Part shown: one piece after another, positions 24,398-34,934 of the stretch | How positions within the stretch are numbered: position 1 is the stretch's first letter | Layout: every line of letters begins with the position of its first letter | DNA from: Verrucomicrobiota bacterium | GTDB lineage: Bacteria; Verrucomicrobiota; Verrucomicrobiia; Opitutales; Opitutaceae | Reading direction: 5' to 3' | DNA: 36,532 nt | NCBI GenBank assembly: GCA_023457035.1 | Contig: JAEWNN010000202.1 | Span: forward strand, 1 to 36,532 | Notes under the pieces: model-generated | The model's database searches: none | Seen by the model: the letters and a program-made list of their open reading frames with translations, nothing else | Told to the model about the DNA's origin: nothing | Position numbers and translations under genes: made by a program

Positions 24398-25747
24398 CTA
24401 GGGGGACGCCGGAGGCCTGAGTGAGAGAGTGGTGGAATAGCCACAGTTCTTCTGAAGCTTCGGAATAATCCTGAAGAATGCTGCTCCCTCCTCCGCAGAC
24501 ATTCTTCGCAGGTAGTTCCGTTTGATGATCGGCTCCGAGTTCCCGAATTGGTCAGCTGCGACGTCGTAGCTGTTGCCGTTCGCCATGAAGGCGCTGATAG
24601 CGGTGTGGCGCAGACCGTCGTGGGGGATCTGGAATTTCCGGCGGAGGGCGACGAAGTCCTCGTCCTTGTAGTCTCCGGGGCAGACGTTCTTGGGGGTGAG
24701 CGGGTAACGCTCGAACCAGGTGGCAACGTTGGCGGGGACCGAGACTTCTCGCGCCATTCCTTCCTTGGTGATCTCTGCTGAAAGATGCAGGACTCCGTTG
24801 GAGTAGTATGGGGCAAGTCCGTCTCGTTTGATGCAGCGGGCAAGTTCGTGGATTTCACCGGTGCGCATGTCGGGGCGGATCCCGAGGAAAAGTGTGAGCG
24901 CGAAGTAGGTGCACCACTTCGAATGGTGGGCTTCAACATGGGCCATCAGCTCTGCGCAGACGGGGACTTCCAGACGAAGACGCTGCTTGGCGCCAATGGA
25001 CTTCTGGGCGAACCTCTTGATGTCGCCGAAGGGGTTGGTTGTGCACCATTTCTCGCTCAGGAAGTAGACGAACATGGTGCTGAGGTCGGTGACGAGTTTG
25101 TTCCAAGTGCTCTTTGAGGTCAGTTCGCCCTCCTTGAGGGTTCGCGACTCGACCCACGCCTTGGCATCTTGGGAGGTGATCTCGTGGAGCTTCTTTGCTC
25201 CGATGAATTTTCCGAAACTCCGGGCCCGTTGTCCGACCCGTTGCAGGTGGGACTCGGATATGTGCGCTTTCTTGGCCTTCAGGTAGTCTTCTACCGCGCT
25301 ATCGAACAGGACTTCGCTCGTGCTCGTCGTGTGCAACCCCTGTGCGATGGCGTGTTTGACTGCATCGGCGACGGAGAAGGGTTCGCCGTTTGCCAACTGC
25401 TGGGCTTTGATGCCATCTTTGACCTTTGCGGCACCCCCGAACTCGATCACGATCTGGACAGCTTCAAGGGGCGTTATTCCGGCGGACTGCGCCAATGTGA
25501 CGGCAGTCTCCTCCTCCTTGAGCTGCTCATAGCTCAGCCAGGTAAGCTTGGGTCTGGATGCGGCCATGCCCCGCACCCGAATTGCTTCCCATTCCTGCTG
25601 CTTTTGGAGGGCATCTTCCCAATTCTGGAAACTGGTTCGGCTCTGTTTGGCGCCTGGACGAAGTGTTCCGGCCACGTGGTACACCGGTTGCCCCGACTTT
25701 GGGTCGGGGTAGGTGTAAATTTGGACGGATTGTGAGCGACCGGGCAC
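24398..25747 (-). CDS. Tyrosine-recombinase integrase of the island
   Basis: A protein of about 449 residues predicted to integrate and excise the island at the neighbouring tRNA-Glu gene. Residues about 145-235 form a SAM-like core-binding domain. The catalytic domain follows, with Arg291 in FLGIRPDMRTGEI, Lys328 in AEITKEGM, Arg380 in HDGLRHTAIS, and the nucleophile Tyr412 in IIKRNYLRRMS. The usual GHSS-type His box reads GNSEPII, a variation found in some integrases. The start is uncertain: GTG at 25747 begins just before the first structured part, but the frame is open much further, through the tRNA region. It ends 15 nt from the convergent unknown gene pair. Confidence 0.88.
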   Translation of the reverse strand: MPGRSQSVQIYTYPDPKSGQPVYHVAGTLRPGAKQSRTSFQNWEDALQKQQEWEAIRVRGMAASRPKLTWLSYEQLKEEETAVTLAQSAGITPLEAVQIVIEFGGAAKVKDGIKAQQLANGEPFSVADAVKHAIAQGLHTTSTSEVLFDSAVEDYLKAKKAHISESHLQRVGQRARSFGKFIGAKKLHEITSQDAKAWVESRTLKEGELTSKSTWNKLVTDLSTMFVYFLSEKWCTTNPFGDIKRFAQKSIGAKQRLRLEVPVCAELMAHVEAHHSKWCTYFALTLFLGIRPDMRTGEIHELARCIKRDGLAPYYSNGVLHLSAEITKEGMAREVSVPANVATWFERYPLTPKNVCPGDYKDEDFVALRRKFQIPHDGLRHTAISAFMANGNSYDVAADQFGNSEPIIKRNYLRRMSAEEGAAFFRIIPKLQKNCGYSTTLSLRPPASP

Positions 25748-25868
25748 AATCCCGGTATGTGCAAGCCCGCAATCACACAAGGGGCCGGCCGAAGATTTTT
25801 TGGGGTCGGAGCCACTTTTTTCGCCCGCTCTGGAATAATTGAGGTATTCCTGAGCGCCCGGAAAAGAA

Positions 25869-25903
25869 GAAGGGGATAGGCCTTTGTCAGGCCTATCCCC
25901 TTC
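25869..25903 (-). terminator. Intrinsic terminator downstream of tRNA-Glu
   Basis: A 15-bp stem (25869-25883 with 25889-25903) and a TTGTC loop. Read leftward, it is followed by TTCTTTTCC. It lies 30 nt beyond the tRNA 3' end and should end the tRNA transcript before the integrase gene. Confidence 0.8.
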
Positions 25904-25933
25904 AATCTGAGCCGCTTGCGCGGCTTGTATTGT

Positions 25934-26010
25934 TGGCGTCCCCACGGGGATTCGAACCCCGGTTCTCACCGTGAAAGGGTGGTGTCCTAACCGGGCTAGA
26001 CGATGGGGAC
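25934..26010 (-). tRNA. tRNA-Glu (anticodon TTC)
   Basis: The reverse strand folds as a 77-nt tRNA with encoded CCA. The 7-bp acceptor stem is GTCCCCA/TGGGGAC, the T arm contains GGTTCGAATCC, and the anticodon loop CTTTCAC gives TTC (25973-25975). The outermost anticodon-stem pair is a C-A mismatch. The integrase gene lies past its 3' end, so the 3' half is the likely attachment site of the island. Confidence 0.95.
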
Positions 26011-26030
26011 CCAGTAGAAGCGCGCGGACC

Positions 26031-28418
<2,388 letters not shown>

Positions 28419-28422
28419 GGTG

Positions 28423-28860
28423 CTACGACTGGCCGGCGGGGGTGTGCTGTTGCCACTGGGCCGAGAGGCGCCCGAGTTGGTCGATGAGTTCGACGATGCT
28501 GGTGGGTTTGACGAGATAGGCGTCGCTGCCGAGCTCGCGGCTGCGGGTGATGTCGGCCTCCTGGTCGGAGGAGGTGAGGACGACGACGCGCGCGCGGTGT
28601 AGGCGAGGATCGGCGCGGATCTGGCGGAGGACCTCGTGGCCGTCGACCTTGGGCATTTTCAGGTCGAGCAGGATGAGGGATGGCGGGGTCTCGGGGCCAG
28701 CCGCGTAGGGGCCGCGGCGGAAGAGGAAGTCGAGAGCTTCCTCGCCGTCGCTGGCGATGCTGATGTTGTCGCCGAGGCCGATCTCATGAAGGGCGGCGGC
28801 GGTGAGCTCGGCACCGGCGGGATCGTCGTCGACGAGAAGGATGCGCGTGGGCTGAGGCAT
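28423..28860 (-). CDS. CheY/Rcp1-like single-domain response regulator
   Basis: A 145-residue receiver without an output domain. Asp12 and Asp13 in LLVDDDPAG, the phosphoacceptor Asp66 in LILLDLKMPKVDG, the switch region VVVLTSSDQEAD, and Lys118 in YLVKPTS are all in place. The inserted FLFRRGPYA loop is typical of Rcp1-type regulators that pair with phytochrome-like kinases. I take the ATG at 28860; the open frame continues upstream but there is antisense to non-coding sequence and the preceding kinase. It is sandwiched between the multi-PAS kinase (92-nt gap) and the hybrid kinase (4-nt gap), so it probably relays phosphate between them. Confidence 0.93.
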   Translation of the reverse strand: MPQPTRILLVDDDPAGAELTAAALHEIGLGDNISIASDGEEALDFLFRRGPYAAGPETPPSLILLDLKMPKVDGHEVLRQIRADPRLHRARVVVLTSSDQEADITRSRELGSDAYLVKPTSIVELIDQLGRLSAQWQQHTPAGQS

Positions 28861-28952
28861 GATGGTGGTGGTGGCTGCTACGAGCAGGAGTGAAGCGGAA
28901 AAGTGCCGCAGGGCGACAGACGGGCAAGGAAGGGATGGCAGCGGGTGCCAGT

Positions 28953-31900
28953 TCAGGGGGCCGCGGGGCGGAGGGAGAAGTGGAAGGTGGCGCCTTGACC
29001 GGGGGTGCCCTCGGCCCAGACGCGGCCGCCGTGGCGCTCGACGATGCGGCGGACGTTGGCCAGTCCGATGCCGGTGCCCTCGAAGTCGCGGGGATTGTGG
29101 AGGCGCTGGAAGACGCCGAAGAGTTTGGCGGTGTACTTGGGGTCGAAACCGGCGCCGTTGTCGCGGACGAAAAAGGCGACGAGTTCGGAATCGGCTCCGG
29201 CGGGTTCGGCGCCGATCTCGATGACGGCTTCGGGGCGCTTGCGGGTGAACTTGACGGCGTTGGAGAGAAGGTTGGCCACGACCTGGCGCAGGAGGGTGCG
29301 GTCGCCCAGGACCGGCGGCAGCGGCTGCAGCCGCCACTCGATGTCGCGGCCGGTGAGGTCGGACTGGAGCTCGGCCTGCACCTCGGCGACAAGCGTGGCG
29401 AGCTGGACGGGGGCGAAGTGGAGTTCGGCGCGGCCGATACGGGAGAAGGTGAGGAGATCGTCGATGAGGGCGGCCATGCGGACGGCTTCGGTGCCAACGA
29501 TACCGAAGTAGCGGTCGGCCTCGGCGTCGAGGTGCCCGGCGGTGCGCTTGCGCAGGAGTTCGATGAAGCCGGCGATGTTACGCAGGGGGGCCCGGAGGTC
29601 GTGGGAGACGGAGTAGGAGAAGGACTCGAGCTCCTGGTTGGCGGCGAGGAGGTTGGAGTTGGCCTCCTGCAGATTGGCGGCGGCACGGGCGAGGCTATCC
29701 TGGCTGGCGTGCAGATCGGCGTTGAGGTGCTCGACCTCGGTGATACGGCGGTCGAGCTCGGCGGTGCGGTCCTGCACACGCTGCTCGAGTTCGATGTTGA
29801 GCTGCCGAACGGCCGCGGCGGCCTCGGCCTCCGCGGTGATGTCGGCGATCGAGGCGAAAACCTGCCTCGGCCGGTCTCCGGCTCCGGCCACGGCGGTGAG
29901 GTTGGCGAGCAGGTGCACCCACCGGCCGTCGCGGTGGTGGAACCGGTAGGACATGCGGGCCTGGCCGCCTTCACGGCCGATGCGCAGGAATTCCTCGCCC
30001 GCCGAGGCCCGGTCGTCGGGGTGGACCTGTTCATCCCACCAGTCGAACCGGGTGCGGTTGAGAAAGTCGACGCTGTAGCCGGTGAGCGCTTCGGCGGCAC
30101 CGGCCCATCGGGGCTGCTGGCGCACCAAATCATGGGAGAAGAACAGCTGGCCGCTTTGCTCGATGGTGAGCCGGAGCTGTTCCGTGCCCGCCCGCACCGC
30201 CTCCTCCGCCGCACGGCGGGCGGTTTCGTCGGCGATGGTGCCGAGCAGACGGAGCGGTTGCCCGGAGTCGCCGGATACAGCGGTGACACTTTCCGCGAGG
30301 TAGATCCACTGCTCGTCGCGCCGGCGGAAATGGTAGCCGAACCGCCGTGTGCCGCCGTGGTGCCGGAGATGCTCGACCTGCGCGAGGAACCCCGCCTGGT
30401 CGTCGGCGTGCACCCGGGCGGTCCACCAACCCGGCGGGGTGCAGCCGAGTTCCGCGTGGGAGAACCCGACGATGGTGGCCGTGGCGCCGGCCCAGACGCG
30501 GGTCCCCGTCAGCAGATTCTGGTCGAAGATCATCTGGCCGGTCTGCTCCGCCACGATGCGGAAACGCTCCTCGCTGGCGTGTACGGCTGCCTCGGAGGCT
30601 TTGCGCTCGGTGATGTCAGTGAAGGCGACGAGGAGCAGCCCGGAGAACTGTTGGCAGCGGAACTCGATGAGGCGGCGGCGGCCATCCCGGCAGGTGACCT
30701 CGGCCTCCATCGGTTGCATCTCGCCACCGCGCGCGGCGGCCTCCGCGAGGCGTTGTTGCCAGCGTTGCCGGTGGCGTTCGCGGGCCTCGGCATCGGGATA
30801 GGCGAGGGAGTACCAGGCCTCGACGGTGGGAACATCGTGAGCGGTGTATCCGAACCAATCGATAAACTTGCGGTTGAGGTAGAGGAGCTCTCCGGCGGCG
30901 TTGTTGAGCGCGAGCGCGATGGGGGAGGCCTCGAAGGACTGGCGCATCCGTTCCTCGCTGGCGCGCACGGCGGCCTCGGCGGCCTTGCGCTCCGACAAGT
31001 CGGTGCCGATGGCGCACAGCCCGAGGTGGCGGCCATCGGGGGCGAGCAGGGTCGACAGGACGACGGAGACGGGCAAGCGCGTGCCATCTTTCCTGATGTG
31101 GGTCCACTCCTGCGTGCAGGGGGCGTCGCGCACGAGCTCGACGAAGAAACCGAAGCCGGGTTGGGTCGTGCGGCCGCGGCGGCGGCCGAACTCGGCGGCG
31201 CGCTCGGCTACCTCGGCGGGGTCGAGGTAGCGCATGGCGGTCTCCCTCCCGATGATCTCCTCTCGCCGGTAGCCAAGCATGCGTTCGGCGGCGGCGTTGA
31301 AGGAACGGATGATGCCCGCGGTGTCGGTGTTGATGATGGACACTCCGGCGTTCTCGAGCACGGCCTGCTGGAAGGCGGTTTGTTCGGCGAGCTGGCGGTC
31401 GCGTTGCTCGATGCCGGCGAGCATGAGGTTGAAGCCCTCGGCCAGCCGCCCGACCTCGTCGCGTGTGGTGATCGTGGCACGCGCGGAGTAGTCGCCGTGG
31501 GTGCGGACGTGAGCGACGGCGGCGGCAAGTTCCAGCAGGGGGCGGGTGAGGGCGCGGTGGAACAGCCGGGTGAACCAGAGGCTGGCGGCACCGACGAGCA
31601 GGATGACGAAGCCGAGGAGACCGAGCGACTCGTGCAGGCTGCGGCGAAACGGACCCACATCGGCCTCGAGCTGGAGCAGGGCGACGGGGCGACCCTCGGC
31701 GCGCAGGCTGTGGTTGAGCAGGGCGCGGTCGCCTTGTCGGGCGAAACCGGTTGCGCCGGCCCGCGGGGCATGGATGGGCAGATGCCCGGGCCGCAGATAG
31801 GTCGCGAAGGGCTGTGGCGCGGTGCCGCCCGGGGCGGTCCGGAAGACGCAGGCGGCGATCACGATGCCGCCGGATTCAAGCCGCTGGAGGCTCTCGGTGG

Positions 31901-32105
31901 CGACCGCCGGAGTGTCGAAGTCGAGCGAGGCGATCAGGCCGGGGGCTATCGTCTCGGCGAGCGACTCGAGCGTGGCGCGGGCGCGGAGGTCGGCGGCGCG
32001 ATACTCGAAGATCCACAACGCCGCGGCGACGGCGGCCATGGCCAAACCGGTGACGCCGAACAGGGCGAGGGCGACCTTGCGGCGAATGGAGAGGGCGGGG
32101 TTCAT
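28953..32105 (-). CDS. Membrane-bound multi-PAS sensor histidine kinase
   Basis: A 1050-residue inner-membrane kinase. Transmembrane segments at about 10-32 and 155-175 enclose a periplasmic sensor of CHASE8-like layout. A HAMP domain (about 175-235) and about five PAS/PAC repeats with acidic junctions (for example TERKASEAAV) follow. The phosphorylated His835 is in SVSHDLRAPLRN, the phytochrome-type HisKA form. The ATPase domain has LLSNAVKF (N), RDNGAGFD (G1) and GTGIGLANV (G2). Its ATG overlaps the stop of the YfiR-like gene (ATGA). The reverse strand of this gene is open for over 1100 codons, but that is a base-composition effect. Confidence 0.92.
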   Translation of the reverse strand: MNPALSIRRKVALALFGVTGLAMAAVAAALWIFEYRAADLRARATLESLAETIAPGLIASLDFDTPAVATESLQRLESGGIVIAACVFRTAPGGTAPQPFATYLRPGHLPIHAPRAGATGFARQGDRALLNHSLRAEGRPVALLQLEADVGPFRRSLHESLGLLGFVILLVGAASLWFTRLFHRALTRPLLELAAAVAHVRTHGDYSARATITTRDEVGRLAEGFNLMLAGIEQRDRQLAEQTAFQQAVLENAGVSIINTDTAGIIRSFNAAAERMLGYRREEIIGRETAMRYLDPAEVAERAAEFGRRRGRTTQPGFGFFVELVRDAPCTQEWTHIRKDGTRLPVSVVLSTLLAPDGRHLGLCAIGTDLSERKAAEAAVRASEERMRQSFEASPIALALNNAAGELLYLNRKFIDWFGYTAHDVPTVEAWYSLAYPDAEARERHRQRWQQRLAEAAARGGEMQPMEAEVTCRDGRRRLIEFRCQQFSGLLLVAFTDITERKASEAAVHASEERFRIVAEQTGQMIFDQNLLTGTRVWAGATATIVGFSHAELGCTPPGWWTARVHADDQAGFLAQVEHLRHHGGTRRFGYHFRRRDEQWIYLAESVTAVSGDSGQPLRLLGTIADETARRAAEEAVRAGTEQLRLTIEQSGQLFFSHDLVRQQPRWAGAAEALTGYSVDFLNRTRFDWWDEQVHPDDRASAGEEFLRIGREGGQARMSYRFHHRDGRWVHLLANLTAVAGAGDRPRQVFASIADITAEAEAAAAVRQLNIELEQRVQDRTAELDRRITEVEHLNADLHASQDSLARAAANLQEANSNLLAANQELESFSYSVSHDLRAPLRNIAGFIELLRKRTAGHLDAEADRYFGIVGTEAVRMAALIDDLLTFSRIGRAELHFAPVQLATLVAEVQAELQSDLTGRDIEWRLQPLPPVLGDRTLLRQVVANLLSNAVKFTRKRPEAVIEIGAEPAGADSELVAFFVRDNGAGFDPKYTAKLFGVFQRLHNPRDFEGTGIGLANVRRIVERHGGRVWAEGTPGQGATFHFSLRPAAP

Positions 32106-32704
32106 GGCATGGGCCCTCCGCTGCGGCGCAGGGCGTTCTCAAGCAGCCCCGGGGTGGGCTGGAGCCCTTGTGCGCGGAGGGCGGTGGAGTTGAGCAGGTA
32201 GCGGATGTTGCTGCGGACCCGCACCAGTTCGATGACGGCGCCGGAGGGGGGCGCCGCGGCCAGCTCGCCGCGATAGAGGACGGTGAGCACGGGTTTGCCG
32301 TCGAGCGCGGCGAGGGAGGAGGCGATCCGTTCGGCGTCGGTGAAGCTGATGAAGACGACGTGGCAGTCGACAAGTTGCTTGAGGTCCGTGGCGTAGGCGG
32401 CGGTGAGCGGGCGCCCGCGCAGAACCTTGCCGGCGAGAACCGTCTCGAGGGTCTGGCCGAAGGGGTTCGGCCCGAGCACGCCGATGCGCAGGGGGGCTTC
32501 GGCCGGAGTGGCGGCAGGGGGCTCCGGCCAGGTGACGTAGCGGCAGAAGACGGCGAGATAGTTGGCGGCGACGGCATAGTCCGTGGGGCGTTGCTGGACC
32601 GCGGAGGGCTCGGGGGCGGCGTGTCCGGCCGGTGGAACGGCAAGGAGGGCTGCGAGCGTGGCGCCGAGGAGGCGTGCGAGGCGGAGGCGCATCGTCGTCG
32701 GCAT
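32102..32704 (-). CDS. YfiR-like (DUF4154) periplasmic protein
   Basis: A 200-residue exported protein. A signal peptide spans about residues 5-29, ending in GHAA. The mature part has LAVFCRYVTWPEPP, a typical YfiR motif, then APLRIGVLGPNPFG, CHVVFISF, and a C-terminal SNIRYLLNSTALRAQGLQPTPGLL-type region (read in two parts). In other bacteria, YfiR controls an inner-membrane diguanylate cyclase; here it is coupled instead to a histidine kinase whose ATG overlaps its stop. It may act as the periplasmic sensor or inhibitor of that kinase, which is inference. The ATG at 32704 is chosen over a downstream one at 32692. Confidence 0.83.
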   Translation of the reverse strand: MPTTMRLRLARLLGATLAALLAVPPAGHAAPEPSAVQQRPTDYAVAANYLAVFCRYVTWPEPPAATPAEAPLRIGVLGPNPFGQTLETVLAGKVLRGRPLTAAYATDLKQLVDCHVVFISFTDAERIASSLAALDGKPVLTVLYRGELAAAPPSGAVIELVRVRSNIRYLLNSTALRAQGLQPTPGLLENALRRSGGPMP

Positions 32705-33131
32705 CAGTGGCTCCACGGCAACTGCGCCGGGATGGTGTGGGCGGCGGGCCGGCGGCTCCGGTTGGGGTCGGGACCGGCGTTGCCCCGTTGCGCTGTCCCT
32801 CCCGGCATTGTGGCGGGTGCGGCAACCCAGCCGCCTGGAAGGAGTCGCGCTTGGCCGGCGCAACGGCATGGGGGGCGGGGGCGGTTCGGGATATGCCGCA
32901 GTGGTCGGCTAGGGCTTGCCATGGGGTGCCGCAGCGTAGTCAGGTGCAGGGAAAACTCCAGTGGTGGCGGTTATGGAGCGACCGGTGACGGGTGGTCGAG
33001 CCGACACCTCTGGTTTTGCGCACTGGAGGGATGCCGGGAGGGGAGCGTCGCGGGGATCGTAAGGCATGCGCGGTGCGGGGTCGGTCTTTCGGCTCGCGTG
33101 GGGCGCGCGGCTCGTCTCTATGCTCCGCCCG
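32705..33131. other. Intergenic region between divergent operons
   Basis: These 427 bases hold the divergent control regions of the signalling operon and purC. I see no gene, riboswitch or clear terminator. The composition is G-rich on the plus strand (for example GGGGGGCGGGGGC at about 32870-32882), and no good -10 element is obvious. Confidence 0.5.
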
Positions 33132-34046
33132 ATGACCGCCGACCAAATCGCTTCCGCACTCCCGGCCCGCGCCGTCACCTCGATCGAGGGCCTGCCGTAT
33201 CCCAAAATCGCCTCGGGCAAAGTCCGCGAGCTCTTCGACTGCGGCGACGCCATCCTCATGGTGGCCACCGACCGGCTTTCGGCCTTCGACGTTGTCCTGC
33301 CCGACGGCATCCCGGGCAAGGGCATCCTGCTCACGCAGATCAGCAACCACTGGTTCAAGCTGACCGAGCAGATCCTCCCGAACCACCTTTTCCCCGACCA
33401 GATCGGCGAGATGACCCGTCGCGGCATCACCGACCGCGACCTGCAACTGCGCTCGATGATCGTGCGCAAGCTCAAGCCGCTCACCATCGAGTGTGTCGTG
33501 CGCGGCTACCTCGTCGGCAGCGGCTGGTCCTCGTACCAGAAAACCGGTGAGATCTGCGGGATCAAGCTGCCCGCCGGCCTGCGGCAGGCGCAGCAGCTGC
33601 CCGAACCGTTGTTCACGCCCACCACCAAGGCCCCGAAGGGGCAGCACGACGAGCCGATCGACGACGCCCAGGGCGAGGCGGCCATCGGCGCCGCGCTGTA
33701 TCAGAAGGTCAAAGCCGTGAGCCTCGAGTTGTACAAGTTCGGCCGCGATCGCGCCGCGAAGGCCGGCATCGTGCTGGCGGATACCAAGTTCGAGTTCGGC
33801 ACCGACGCGCAGGGCAACCTCTTCCTCATCGACGAGGTCCTCACGCCCGACTCCTCGCGCTACTGGCCGCAGGCCGAGTACCGGCTCGATTGCTCGCCGC
33901 CGAGCTACGACAAGCAGTTCGTGCGCGACCACCTGCTGGCCATCAAGTGGAACCAGCAGCCGCCGGCGCCGCAGTTGCCCGCGGATGTGATCAAGGGCAC
34001 GCAGGACAAGTACCTCGCCGCCTGCCGCGAACTGCTCGCGCTCTGA
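33132..34046 (+). CDS. purC: SAICAR synthetase, PurC (purine biosynthesis)
   Basis: A 304-residue phosphoribosylaminoimidazole-succinocarboxamide synthase, which joins CAIR and aspartate using ATP in purine synthesis. The N-terminal SGKVRELFD, MVATDRLSAFDVVL and IPGKGILLTQIS motifs, ECVVRGYLVGSGWSSY, DTKFEFG and DEVLTPDSSRYWP are all conserved. The length and the KAPKGQHDEPI insert fit the longer yeast-like form rather than the 240-residue E. coli form. I use the ATG at 33132; another at 33120 adds four residues. It stands alone, with a hairpin at 34121-34145 behind it. The high-GC codon use matches the core genome. Confidence 0.95.
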   Translation: MTADQIASALPARAVTSIEGLPYPKIASGKVRELFDCGDAILMVATDRLSAFDVVLPDGIPGKGILLTQISNHWFKLTEQILPNHLFPDQIGEMTRRGITDRDLQLRSMIVRKLKPLTIECVVRGYLVGSGWSSYQKTGEICGIKLPAGLRQAQQLPEPLFTPTTKAPKGQHDEPIDDAQGEAAIGAALYQKVKAVSLELYKFGRDRAAKAGIVLADTKFEFGTDAQGNLFLIDEVLTPDSSRYWPQAEYRLDCSPPSYDKQFVRDHLLAIKWNQQPPAPQLPADVIKGTQDKYLAACRELLAL

Positions 34047-34120
34047 GCGCAACCGGGCGGTCGCACGGCGAACGCTCGCGCCTTGCGCGCCGGAAAACCG
34101 GGAGCCCCCGGAGGGACGTA

Positions 34121-34145
34121 CCGCCGTCGGACAGGCCGACGGCGG
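34121..34145 (+). terminator. Hairpin downstream of purC, possible terminator
   Basis: A perfect 10-bp stem (CCGCCGTCGG, 34121-34130, with 34136-34145) and an ACAGG loop are followed by the weakly T-rich TTGGTGTT. It lies 75 nt after the purC stop. Confidence 0.55.
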
Positions 34146-34533
34146 TTGGTGTTCGCCCCTCGCCGCGCGGGTGCCGTGGCACGGCAGCGGTTCCGCGCCC
34201 GGTGGGCGGGTCGTCCCGCCTGTCCCCGCGATGTGGTGCACTTGTCTTGGCTGGGGTGGCGCGCCCCGTCAGGTGGTGTTCGCGTGCGGGCGCAGCCGGG
34301 GCAGGGGGGGCGTCGCGGTGCGGTTTGCCCGGAAGGAATGATTTGGGGCGGTGTCCAAAGGTCTGATGCGGCGAGCGGCCGCGGGCGATCGCGGCCGGAG
34401 CCCGGGGACGCGATGGGCCCCATTCGGGCGGGTCGTTTCCGGAGAAATTTGCCGGAACACCGGTGCGGCTCGGGAGACCGCATCCGGCGTGCCTTCGGCG
34501 CGGGAATTTTCCACTTTCCTGACCAGAAACCGG

Positions 34534-34562
34534 TTGACGGGTTTTTCGACCAAACCCATATG
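34534..34562 (+). promoter_or_regulatory. Candidate sigma-70-type promoter for the nrdA-like gene
   Basis: TTGACG (34534-34539) and CATATG (34557-34562) are 17 nt apart. The -35 element is good and the -10 element is weak. The -10 region coincides with the first NrdR-box-like site, as expected for a repressed promoter. Confidence 0.4.
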
Positions 34563-34600
34563 TTGTGCCTTCGCTTTTGGCCACCCACAACCCGTAGTGG
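34553..34600. promoter_or_regulatory. Tandem NrdR-box-like sites
   Basis: Two 16-base sites resemble the NrdR consensus ACACWATATATWGTGT: AACCCATATGTTGTGC (34553-34568) and CCACAACCCGTAGTGG (34585-34600), each matching 11 of 16 positions by eye. Their centres are 32 bp apart, about three helical turns, the spacing typical of paired NrdR boxes. NrdR represses ribonucleotide reductase genes when dATP is high. The nrdR gene itself is not in the window. Confidence 0.5.
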
Positions 34601-34855
34601 TGAGCAACCGGTAAATAACTCGAAACAACTTAGTGTGGCCAAACCTCCCGGATCGTCGTTTTTCGGCGTCTTTCGTCTCCTCTCCCCTGTCCAGCCTGCG
34701 TCGCCTCCCATGACTTGCCTCCCTGCCATCGCCCAACGCCCGAACCCCCGCGGTTCGGCCGCGGCTTTGGCCTGTGCGCAGGCTGGTGATGCGTTCTGGG
34801 CCGCTGCCGTTTTCCGCACCCCCGGCAGTGTCCGAACTTGATTTTTCTGCGTGAG

Positions 34856-34881
34856 CACCCGGCGCCACGCGGCGTCGGGTG
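34856..34881 (+). terminator. Leader hairpin before the nrdA-like start, possible attenuator
   Basis: An 11-bp stem with one G-U pair (CACCCGGCGCC with GGCGTCGGGTG) and an ACGC loop is followed by TGTCGCGTTTT. It ends 53 nt before the ATG. It could be a weak terminator in the leader or simply a stable structure. Confidence 0.4.
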
Positions 34882-34934
34882 TGTCGCGTTTTGCACCCCC
34901 TCAACCTGCCATCGATCGACTGCGTTTCCTTGGG

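Larger units (their letters stand above)
34146..34934. other. Intergenic and leader region before the ribonucleotide reductase gene
   Basis: These 789 bases hold no supported gene; frames here on either strand lack family features. The left half (to about 34500) is plain GC-rich sequence. The right half has a candidate promoter with two NrdR-box-like sites (34534-34600), a long leader of about 360 nt, and a hairpin at 34856-34881 shortly before the start codon. Confidence 0.55.

Noticed and set aside
28890..32201. Plus-strand open frame of about 1100 codons antisense to the multi-PAS kinase
   Set aside because: The kinase on the minus strand has complete domains. The antisense frame is Gly/Glu/Val/Ala rich without motifs, as expected when very GC-rich codons are read on the opposite strand.
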